Positions 57,606 to 64,000 of a stretch of 64,000 nt of DNA are shown here, one piece after another. Both the position numbers and the translations under genes were made by a program. Position 1 is the stretch's first letter. Each line of letters starts with the position of its first letter. The notes beneath the pieces were generated by a model that did no database searches, was not told the origin of the DNA, and saw only the letters and a list, made by a program, of their open reading frames with translations. Source of the stretch: Pantoea sp. Lij88 (lineage in GTDB: Bacteria; Pseudomonadota; Gammaproteobacteria; Enterobacterales; Enterobacteriaceae); NCBI RefSeq assembly GCF_030062155.1, contig NZ_CP118269.1:1302001-1366000 (forward strand), given 5' to 3'.

Positions 57606-58246
57606 TGTTAGATCTTTTTAGTGAAGAGCAACCCTGGCAGGAGCCGCTGGCTGAAGGTGCCGTGATCCTGCGACGACGCGCGCGTGAAGATGCAGAGGCG
57701 CTGTATCAGCAGATACTGGCGATTGCGGAGCAGAACCCGTTTGCCCATCGCATCACGCCCGGCGGCCATCGCATGTCGGTGGCGATGACCAACTGCGGCG
57801 ATTTTGGCTGGTCGGTGGATTCACGTGGCTACAATTATCAGCAGCAGGACAACCTCAACGGGCGCAAGTGGCCGCCCATGCCGCCGCTGTTTCGGACCCT
57901 GGCGCAGCAGGCCGCGGCAGAAGCGGGCTTTCCGGGCTTCAATCCGGATGCCTGCCTGCTTAATCGCTATGAGCCGGGTGCAAAGCTGACGCTGCATCAG
58001 GATAAAGATGAGAAAGACCTGCACCAGCCTATCGTTTCGGTGTCTTTGGGATTACCGGCGGTGTTTCAGTTTGGCGGCTTCGAGCGCGGTGACAGTACCC
58101 AGCGTGTGCTGCTGGAACATGGCGATATTGTGGTGTGGGGCGGGCCATCGCGCCTGCGTTACCACGGCATTCTGCCACTCAAGCCAGGCGTTCATCCGCT
58201 GGCCGGTCCGTGGCGTTATAACCTGACGTTTCGTCGCGCCTTTTAA
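57605..58246 (+). CDS. alkB: Alpha-ketoglutarate-dependent dioxygenase AlkB
   Basis: AlkB repairs 1-methyladenine and 3-methylcytosine in DNA and RNA by oxidative demethylation. The 213-residue protein has the iron ligands His131 and Asp133 in LHQDKDE and His187 in RYHGILP. The 2-oxoglutarate-binding arginines are in NLTFRRAF at the end. Length is close to E. coli (216). In E. coli ada precedes alkB and drives it as an operon. Here apbE precedes directly and no ada is present in the window, so control by Ada at this locus is not apparent. Confidence 0.97.
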   Translation: MLDLFSEEQPWQEPLAEGAVILRRRAREDAEALYQQILAIAEQNPFAHRITPGGHRMSVAMTNCGDFGWSVDSRGYNYQQQDNLNGRKWPPMPPLFRTLAQQAAAEAGFPGFNPDACLLNRYEPGAKLTLHQDKDEKDLHQPIVSVSLGLPAVFQFGGFERGDSTQRVLLEHGDIVVWGGPSRLRYHGILPLKPGVHPLAGPWRYNLTFRRAF

Positions 58247-58342
58247 CCCGCCACGCCGGTGACGACGTGGTGAGAATAACTATTGCTATCATTTGGCATC
58301 CCATTACACTGCAGGCTGTTTTTTAGCTGATGGATTGCCTGC

Positions 58343-59995
58343 ATGACGTTGTTACGCGTTGTTTTTCGCCAGTTCCGCTGGCCTTTTATCGGGGTGATTG
58401 CCCTGACGTTGTTAAGCGCCGTGCTGGGTATCGGCATGATCGCCTTTATCAACCGCGAAATGATTGTCGCCATTAACACCTCGTTTGCGGTACTGCCGCA
58501 GTTCCTGTTACAGCTGGTGGTGCTGATGGCGGTGACGCTCGCCTCGCAGCTGGCGCTGACGATGCTTGGGCATCAGTTTGTCTGGCGACTGCGCGGCGAG
58601 TTTATCAAGCGAATCCTCGATAGCCGGGTTGAACGCATCGAGCAGCTCGGCAGTGCGCAGCTGCTGGCGGGACTGACCAGCGACGTGCGGGCGATTACGC
58701 TGGCCTTTGTGCGCCTGCCGGAGCTGTTTCAGGGTGTCATCATTACCATCGGCTCAGCCATTTATCTCGCCTGGCTGTCGCCAAAAATGCTGCTGGTGAC
58801 CAGTGTCTGGCTGGGTGTCACGCTGGTAGGCGGCTGGCTGCTGGTCTCGCGCGTTTACCAGCACATGGCAAAGCTGCGGGAAATTGAAGATAACCTCTAT
58901 CGCGATTACCAGACGGTGATTGAAGGGCGTAAAGAGCTGCAGCTTAACCGCTCACGCGCGCAGCAGGTCTACGACACGGTTTATCAGGAAGATGCCCGCG
59001 CCTGGCGTCACCATATTGTGCGTGCCGATACTTATCATCTCAGTGCGGTCAACTGGTCAAATATCATGACCCTGGGCGCTATCGGCATGGTCTTCTTCAT
59101 GGCTAACAGCCTGGGCTGGGCCAACACCGCGGTCGCCGCCACCTTCTCCCTGACGCTGCTGTTCTTACGCACGCCGCTGCTTTCTGCGGTGGGCGCATTG
59201 CCTACTTTACTCAGTGCCCAGGTTGCCTTCCGTAAGCTCAACGCCTTTGACCTTGCCCCTTATCAGGCCGGGTTCCACGCGCCATCGGCCTCCTCTGACT
59301 GGCAAACGCTGGAGCTGCGGGACGTCTCTTTTCACTATGGTGATAATGGCTTCCAGGTCGGGCCGATTAACCTGACGCTGCGCCGGGGTGAACTGGTGTT
59401 TCTGATTGGCGGCAACGGCAGCGGGAAATCGACGCTGGCGATGCTGCTGACCGGGCTGTATCAGCCTCAGTCCGGCACGCTGCTGCTGGATGGCAAGCCG
59501 ATAACGGCGGATGAGCTGGATGTGTGGCGCAGTCAGTTCTCGGCGGTGTTTACCGACCTGCATCTGTTTGACCGGTTAATCGGGCGGGAAGGGGTTCCGG
59601 CCAATCCGGCGCTGGTGCAGCAGTGGCTGGAAAGGCTGAAGATGCAGGATAAGCTGAAGATTGAAGGCAATAAAGTGCTCAATCTGCGGCTGTCAAAAGG
59701 GCAGAGTAAGCGACTGGCGTTGCTGCTGGCGGTGGCAGAAGAGCGCGATGTGCTGCTACTGGATGAGTGGGCGGCCGATCAGGACCCCCACTTCCGGCGC
59801 ATCTTCTATCGTGAGCTGTTACCCTGGCTACAGCAGGCGGGTAAAACGGTATTTGCTATCAGCCATGACGATCACTACTTCATTCATGCCGATCGGCTGC
59901 TGGAGATGCGTGAAGGCCAGCTGACAGAGCTGACCGGTAACGAGCGCGATCTCGCCACGCTCGACTCGGTAAAACGCACCGACACCGGGCTTTGA
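58343..59995 (+). CDS. yojI: ABC transporter YojI (peptide/microcin export type)
   Basis: The 550-residue protein has an N-terminal six-helix membrane domain (about 1-310) and one ATPase domain, so it acts as a homodimer. Walker A is GGNGSGKST near residue 356. The signature is the variant LSKGQ (normally LSGGQ), as in E. coli YojI. Walker B reads [14 protein letters not shown], and the H-switch is ISHDDHYF. E. coli YojI exports microcin J25 and works with TolC. The order apbE-alkB-yojI is conserved with E. coli apart from ada. Confidence 0.93.
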   Translation: MTLLRVVFRQFRWPFIGVIALTLLSAVLGIGMIAFINREMIVAINTSFAVLPQFLLQLVVLMAVTLASQLALTMLGHQFVWRLRGEFIKRILDSRVERIEQLGSAQLLAGLTSDVRAITLAFVRLPELFQGVIITIGSAIYLAWLSPKMLLVTSVWLGVTLVGGWLLVSRVYQHMAKLREIEDNLYRDYQTVIEGRKELQLNRSRAQQVYDTVYQEDARAWRHHIVRADTYHLSAVNWSNIMTLGAIGMVFFMANSLGWANTAVAATFSLTLLFLRTPLLSAVGALPTLLSAQVAFRKLNAFDLAPYQAGFHAPSASSDWQTLELRDVSFHYGDNGFQVGPINLTLRRGELVFLIGGNGSGKSTLAMLLTGLYQPQSGTLLLDGKPITADELDVWRSQFSAVFTDLHLFDRLIGREGVPANPALVQQWLERLKMQDKLKIEGNKVLNLRLSKGQSKRLALLLAVAEERDVLLLDEWAADQDPHFRRIFYRELLPWLQQAGKTVFAISHDDHYFIHADRLLEMREGQLTELTGNERDLATLDSVKRTDTGL

Positions 59996-60111
59996 CGGCA
60001 GATGGCAAAACTTAGCCGCTACCGTGTTAAGTTCTGTGCATGTCGCTGAACGTTGTGTTTAACATTTCTCTAAGCGTCAGCAGCAAGCTGCCGCGCCTAT
60101 TGCCAGATGTA

Positions 60112-60131
60112 CCTCCTGCCAATGCAGGAGG
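60112..60131. terminator. Hairpin between convergent yojI and carboxylesterase genes
   Basis: A perfect 8-bp stem CCTCCTGC / GCAGGAGG with loop CAAT lies between the convergent ends. Neither side has a clear T tract, so it may be a weak terminator. Confidence 0.5.
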
Positions 60132-60138
60132 CATCCGA

Positions 60139-61803
60139 TTAGTGGGCGAAATGTTGATCAAGCGGTGCACTGAACCAGCGATTGTTCAGCACGTTTTTGA
60201 TAACACTATTTTTGTCTGCAGCTGACAGGGAGTTGTCCTGATCAATACGGGTGAGAATATCTTTATAGCTATAAGTCTTATTGCTCATGTAGATAATGGC
60301 TTTCTGCTTATTAGCATCCATCACTAACAGCGATTCCCCCGCAGCGGCATTTTCCGGCGTCCATTTCTTCCATTCCGGAAGGGTCTGATCGTTTGGTGAC
60401 CCTGTTGCCAGGAAGTTTTTAATGTAGGTATTAAAAGATTGACCTAATGCCTGAGAGCCTTTCAGCTTCAGGGCATCCTGCGTAAATTCAGCATACTTAT
60501 TTTTATCCCAAAAAGGCATAAATACGCCGTGAAAAGAACCGATGGCGGATAATTTATCACCCGTGACAAACGCATCCGTGCCATATCGGAACTCCATGCC
60601 ATACAGCGGCGCGTTATAATTTTTATACATCATCTCAGCAGACTGATTAACATTAAACAGGCTGTATAGCAGCCCGCCATAGTGATTCGCAAAGGTGTAT
60701 TTATTCAGCAACGTGGTGTTGTTTACAAGCGTTCCATCTTTCACTTGTTCTGCAAACATAGGGTCGTTACGAGCGAAGAAAGAAAACTCCTGTTGTCCTG
60801 TGGCCATGATGGCGGGGACAGCATTATATTTTTTGGTCTCAAAGCCATCTTTCGGGATCACCACACCATCGCGGTAGAGATGCGGAAATTGATTCATGCG
60901 GATTCCCGCATCGCCAAAAAGCATGGCCAGTTCTGCTGCCGGGAGTTGATAGAGAAATTGACGCACGTCTGTTGAACCTGACAGGAGCCAGGTTTTCGCC
61001 GCGCTGGCATCCGGCTTAATGCCCTGTTTGACGACCAGAGGTGCCAGTCTTTGTGCAAAAATGCTTTCCGCTTCATCTTTGTCAGAGGTGGTCATGCCAC
61101 CACTGAAAACAATGGCTTTATCGAAAGTATTTTTAAAATAGGGTGAGATAAGCATCGCCATCACGTCCCTGCCGCCAGCCGAAAATCCGGATACGGTGAT
61201 ATTATTTTTGTTACCGCCAAAAGCCTCAATATTAGCTTTGATCCAATCCAGCGATTTTTTGATGTCGAGTAAGCTGTAATTACCGGAATCATCCAGCGGA
61301 TTGCCATCGTTCAGGGCTTTTAAGGGATTAAAGCCGAGTGCGCCCAGCCGATAATTTACGGTAACAATCACTGCATTGTATTTTTCAGCGATAAATGCCG
61401 GAGCAAATTCACTGGAGCTGCCCAGCTGGTTATTGCCACCGTGAATATAAACCAACACCGGAAGCGGGGAGTGGGTCCCACTCGGGCGGTAGATATTCAG
61501 ATTCAGGCAATCCTCATTACCTTTGGCTCCGTCCGGAGAAACCTGGATGCAGTTAGTCGCGGGCCGGGTCGCATCGAAGACGGTTTGCCATGCGTCAGGA
61601 GAAACCGGTTTTTTCCAGCGCAGTTCTCCGGCCGGCGCTTTCGCATAAGGAATCCCGGTCCAGGAGAGCGTATTGTGATGGTCAGCGCCTTTCACTTTGC
61701 CAAATTGCGTCGTAATCTCAGGGGAGATATTTTGAGCAGTGGCTGAAGAGGCAACCAAAAAGAGTAAAAATGTCCGGGATAATCTGGGTATAGAATTTTT
61801 CAT
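60139..61803 (-). CDS. Type-B carboxylesterase, exported
   Basis: The 554-residue product has a signal peptide (MKNSIPRLSRTFLLFLVASS, cleavage-like ATA-QN near residue 23). It belongs to the carboxylesterase type B alpha/beta-hydrolases. The oxyanion motif HGG is at 121-123, the second signature EDCLNLNIYRP at about 97-107, and the nucleophile Ser208 in GFSAGG. The usual Glu of GESAGG is Phe here. The catalytic His is likely in GSFHGVFMPF. Substrate is unknown; such enzymes hydrolyse esters, possibly of plant compounds. The DNA is visibly more AT-rich than the neighbouring backbone, consistent with transfer. It is convergent with yojI. Confidence 0.85.
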   Translation of the reverse strand: MKNSIPRLSRTFLLFLVASSATAQNISPEITTQFGKVKGADHHNTLSWTGIPYAKAPAGELRWKKPVSPDAWQTVFDATRPATNCIQVSPDGAKGNEDCLNLNIYRPSGTHSPLPVLVYIHGGNNQLGSSSEFAPAFIAEKYNAVIVTVNYRLGALGFNPLKALNDGNPLDDSGNYSLLDIKKSLDWIKANIEAFGGNKNNITVSGFSAGGRDVMAMLISPYFKNTFDKAIVFSGGMTTSDKDEAESIFAQRLAPLVVKQGIKPDASAAKTWLLSGSTDVRQFLYQLPAAELAMLFGDAGIRMNQFPHLYRDGVVIPKDGFETKKYNAVPAIMATGQQEFSFFARNDPMFAEQVKDGTLVNNTTLLNKYTFANHYGGLLYSLFNVNQSAEMMYKNYNAPLYGMEFRYGTDAFVTGDKLSAIGSFHGVFMPFWDKNKYAEFTQDALKLKGSQALGQSFNTYIKNFLATGSPNDQTLPEWKKWTPENAAAGESLLVMDANKQKAIIYMSNKTYSYKDILTRIDQDNSLSAADKNSVIKNVLNNRWFSAPLDQHFAH

Positions 61804-61970
61804 GCGTACCTTGTTCCAGGGAAATATTCCTTATACCTGAAAGGTCGCAGTGCACCGTGATGTCTGGCTCACAAAACAAGATAAATCCAGCAATTATCGC
61901 ATGTTGCTGTTTTTCGGTGATGAAATATGCCTGTCGCCTGCAGAACGCATCTTACCTGTTTAGCCGGTTT

Positions 61971-62687
61971 TTAAAGCCGATGGGTGATCAGCGTGATTAC
62001 CTGAGTATCCCGCCACATAAAGCCCGCCTCCAGTAATGTCCCTGACGTAAAACGCCCACCGAAGTCCTGAGTCAGCTGCAGCGTCGCCCGCTGCTGCGCG
62101 AAATCTGCTGAAACCAGTGCCGCATCCAGAAAGTCCATCGGCTGATGCAGTTGTGGCCACAGTGCTTTGTAGAGGCTCTCTTTAAGTGAGAAGAGCAGAG
62201 TAGCGGCCGCACTGAAGGAGATGGGCAACGTCCGCAACAGTTCCTGCTCCTGCTCACTCATCAAGAGCTCTGCTGTTTCCTGCGCCGTCGTCTCCGGCAT
62301 GACCTGTTCGACATCGACCCCAACGGCCCAGGGCTGCCGGGTTGCCGCCACCACGACGACGCCACCACTGTGCGACAGCGATGCCTGAACGCCAGCGGGC
62401 CAGCAGGGAGACCGATCGGGAGCGTTGGTCAGAATGAAATCAGGAATCCCCAGCTCTGCCATGACTGACCGGACCAGCAGTCGGCTGGCAAGGTATTCGG
62501 CACGCCGTTTTCTGACTGCCTGCTGAAGCCGGGCTGGCAGGGGAATACCCGATTCGGCAGCCAGCGCGTCACGATATTTTTGCGGATCAAAGTGACTCAC
62601 CGCCAGCAAGGGCTCGCTGCGGTTCAGGTGGCCGGAAAGGATAAAGCCGCCTGTAGAAGGCGGCAGCGGCAGGTCGGGATAGCGCAT
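61971..62687 (-). CDS. 4'-phosphopantetheinyl transferase, EntD family
   Basis: The 238-residue protein has the Sfp/EntD motifs: the N-terminal region FILSGHLNRSEPLL, the substrate segment SLSHSGGVVVVAA, the magnesium-binding motif VGVDVEQ and the KEA-type motif FSLKESLYKAL. It transfers phosphopantetheine from CoA to carrier domains of siderophore or other non-ribosomal peptide or polyketide systems. No carrier-protein gene is present in the window, so its target is elsewhere. It could be entD or a related gene; the position next to yejM is not that of E. coli entD. Confidence 0.88.
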   Translation of the reverse strand: MRYPDLPLPPSTGGFILSGHLNRSEPLLAVSHFDPQKYRDALAAESGIPLPARLQQAVRKRRAEYLASRLLVRSVMAELGIPDFILTNAPDRSPCWPAGVQASLSHSGGVVVVAATRQPWAVGVDVEQVMPETTAQETAELLMSEQEQELLRTLPISFSAAATLLFSLKESLYKALWPQLHQPMDFLDAALVSADFAQQRATLQLTQDFGGRFTSGTLLEAGFMWRDTQVITLITHRL

Positions 62688-62755
62688 GCGAAACCATTAA
62701 AGCCAAAACGGCATTAAATCAGGCTCGATGGATCAGGGCAAGCAGCCCGCCGGAA

Positions 62756-62959
62756 TCAGTCGTTGGGAGGAATGGCAAAACTCTTCAGAGAAACTACGAA
62801 ATGGTGGTGACCCCTGCTGATACGTGCACCCCGGTCGCACCAGTGGCTTGCCAGACGAAAGAAATCGTCGCTGCCAATGTCATACGCCAGTTCCACTTTG
62901 CTAATGCCCGAATGCAGTAACGCTTCTGCATCTTTCAGGCTTTTCGCTTTGATCGCCAT
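62756..62959 (-). CDS. Small hypothetical protein (67 residues)
   Basis: The frame starts at ATG 62959 with a weak GGA 8 bases upstream. The product begins MAIKAKSLKDAEALLHSGIS and has a middle SKVELAYDIGSDDFF, and RISRGHHHFVVSLKSF near the end. It is compact, without signal peptide or membrane helix. I do not recognise the family. It is likely translated because the composition is even and it fills its interval, but it has no known partner here. Confidence 0.55.
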   Translation of the reverse strand: MAIKAKSLKDAEALLHSGISKVELAYDIGSDDFFRLASHWCDRGARISRGHHHFVVSLKSFAIPPND

Positions 62960-63177
62960 AAAAATTATCCGTCAATTTCTGGGGAGTTCAGGGTAGTCAT
63001 TTTCTGTGACATTTTTGTTTCAGTTTGATGAAAAAGCGCGACGGCAGGCCGATTTTGTGAGGCGGATCAGATTCTGATGCAAGCGTTAACCTGCTGATTG
63101 TTAGATAAATGTTAACTGCTGCACGGGACGATTCTGAATGTTGAGAGGGGGAGGGGCACCGATATCAGACAGAGAAA

Positions 63178-63196
63178 GGCCGCGTCAGACGCGGCC
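63178..63196 (-). terminator. Terminator after the small acidic ORF
   Basis: A perfect 8-bp stem GGCCGCGT / ACGCGGCC lies 7 bases after the 63204 stop (reverse strand) and is followed by TTTCTCTG, a U-rich tail. Confidence 0.75.
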
Positions 63197-63203
63197 CTGT
63201 GGG

Positions 63204-63284
63204 TTACTTCTGGTCTGGCGGGGAAGGTTGCTTATCGCCGGACTCGGGTGCTTCGGTTGGATCGTCTTTTTCAATAACTGTCAT
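63204..63284 (-). CDS. Small acidic, proline-rich 26-residue peptide
   Basis: ATG 63284 has AGGAG with a 5-base gap, a strong ribosome site. The frame reads MTVIEKDDPTEAPESGDKQ and then PSPPDQK to a TAA. It is acidic, proline-rich and likely disordered. It has a good terminator just past the stop, and the tRNA-Pro terminator lies upstream, so it seems to form its own transcription unit. No family is recognised. Confidence 0.5.
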   Translation of the reverse strand: MTVIEKDDPTEAPESGDKQPSPPDQK

Positions 63285-63370
63285 GAACTCTCCTCTTGTT
63301 ACCCACACATCCAAAGTATAGATCGATTTGCGAGAGGTGCGAGGAAAGTTAAGGTCTGATGACAGAAACG

Positions 63371-63397
63371 AAAAAAGCAGCCTTTTGGGCTGCTTTT
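63371..63397 (-). terminator. Terminator of the tRNA-Pro gene
   Basis: On the reverse strand AAAAGCAGCC pairs with GGCTGCTTTT around a CAAAA loop, followed by T residues. It lies 10 bases beyond the encoded CCA. Confidence 0.92.
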
Positions 63398-63406
63398 CAG
63401 GGAATT

Positions 63407-63483
63407 TGGTCGGCACGAGAGGATTTGAACCTCCGACCCCGGACACCCCATGACCGTGCGCTACCAGGCTGCGCTACGTGCCG
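63407..63483 (-). tRNA. proL: tRNA-Pro (anticodon GGG)
   Basis: The 77-base gene starts CGGCACG and ends CGTGCCG-ACCA with encoded CCA. The acceptor stem pairs fully. The D arm has GCGCAGCCTGGTAGCGC, the T arm GTCGGAGGTTCAAATCC, and the anticodon loop ATGGGGT with anticodon GGG. It is very similar to E. coli proL, which also lies beside yejM. The anticodon stem keeps a U-U mismatch at pair 30-40, and pair 28-42 is G-C instead of the C-G I recall for E. coli proL. Confidence 0.97.
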
Positions 63484-63556
63484 AACACTGGAAGATAAGT
63501 CTACTGGTTATCGTCATTAAAGCAATATACCCACCGACTATTTGCCTGATAATTAA

Positions 63557-64000
63557 TCAGTTAGCGATAAACCGCTTCTCTTCGGTCAGAACCTGCAACA
63601 GCAGCGCCAGCTCTGGCTTATGATCCTTCAGCGTGTTGCCCTGCGGATCATAAGCGCGATAGCTGCCGTTGTTGTTGAGTACCAGCGTCACCTGCGGCGT
63701 GGTAATCACCAGCTTGTTCTCTTCACTGCTCGCGACCCAGTCGTGGCGACGACGCGCAGCAAACAGATCTTCACCCTGTGAATAGTTCACCGGATTGGTG
63801 CGCACATGCAGCAGTCGCTGCATCAGCGTCGCCATCACATCCTGATGATCAGAAAGACGATCAACGGTCTGCGCCGGGGTATCAGGCCAGTGAATCACTA
63901 ACGGCACCTGCAGGGTCTGGCGGTTTCCGGCGCTGTCAGGATCGCCATCCAGTGCGAGTCCACGCTGCGCGGTGATCACCACCACGGTGTTCTTCAGCAA
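63557..64000 (-). CDS. yejM: YejM/LapC (PbgA), C-terminal part (partial)
   Basis: The frame runs off the right edge of the window; only the last 147 residues are seen. This is the C-terminal periplasmic alkaline-phosphatase-like domain of YejM (LapC, PbgA), with IHWPDTPAQTVDRLSDHQDV in the middle and an ending VLTEEKRFIAN. YejM is an inner-membrane protein that senses lipopolysaccharide and restrains LpxC degradation by LapB-FtsH. The family order yejM then proL is as in E. coli. The N-terminal membrane domain would lie outside the window. Confidence 0.93.
   Translation of the reverse strand: MLKNTVVVITAQRGLALDGDPDSAGNRQTLQVPLVIHWPDTPAQTVDRLSDHQDVMATLMQRLLHVRTNPVNYSQGEDLFAARRRHDWVASSEENKLVITTPQVTLVLNNNGSYRAYDPQGNTLKDHKPELALLLQVLTEEKRFIAN

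Noticed and set aside
59680..59720. LSKGQ in place of LSGGQ in YojI as a defect
   Set aside because: The same variant is found in E. coli YojI as I recall it, so it is a family feature and not decay.
1..64000. CRISPR arrays, insertion sequences and prophage genes
   Set aside because: I saw no regular spacer-repeat array, no transposase or integrase gene, and no phage structural gene. The only arrays are the protein-coding repeats of the adhesin.

Overview
The window is chromosomal DNA of an enterobacterium. Gene order and protein similarity point to the Erwiniaceae (Pantoea/Erwinia type); this placement is an inference. The backbone carries blocks known from Escherichia coli: nuoGHIJKLMN, elaA, opgD, elaB, yfaY, yfaE-nrdB-nrdA, ubiG, gyrA, rcsC/rcsB/rcsD, micF-ompC-apbE-alkB-yojI, a proline tRNA and yejM (lapC/pbgA).

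Bases 1-8400 hold the end of the respiratory complex I operon (nuoG is cut by the window edge) and the acetyltransferase gene elaA. Bases 8.4-17.7 kb hold opgD (periplasmic glucans), elaB (tail-anchored protein), a CinA-like gene, the class Ia ribonucleotide reductase genes with NrdR and DnaA sites, and ubiG. Bases 17.8-27.3 kb hold gyrA and the Rcs envelope-stress phosphorelay (RcsC kinase, RcsD phosphotransfer protein, RcsB regulator).

Bases 27.3-54.2 kb are an accessory block between rcsD and micF-ompC, genes that are adjacent in E. coli. It carries an MFS transporter, a 17.7 kb gene for a BapA-like adhesin of about 5,900 residues with about 54 immunoglobulin-like repeats, a 645-residue protein with five diverged repeats of the same kind, and a complete type I secretion system (TolC-like outer membrane protein, LapB/BapC-like ABC transporter, HlyD-like adaptor). 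The likely joint role is export of the adhesin, and possibly its small companion, for surface attachment and biofilm. The block lies beside Rcs and ompC/micF, which also govern the envelope, but no regulatory link is visible.

Bases 54.3-60 kb return to the backbone: micF, OmpR sites, ompC, two unrecognised small reverse-strand ORFs, apbE, alkB (without ada) and yojI. Bases 60-64 kb hold a secreted type-B carboxylesterase, an EntD-like phosphopantetheinyl transferase, small ORFs, tRNA-Pro(GGG) and the 3' part of yejM.

The most unusual non-coding signal is a family of about 100-160 bp structured repeats. Two copies (A1, A2) lie between convergent genes. Two related copies (B1, B2) lie in tandem after gyrA in the opposite orientation. 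All share an outer stem, an inner AAAG/CTTT stem and two adjacent hairpins, giving a cloverleaf-like fold.
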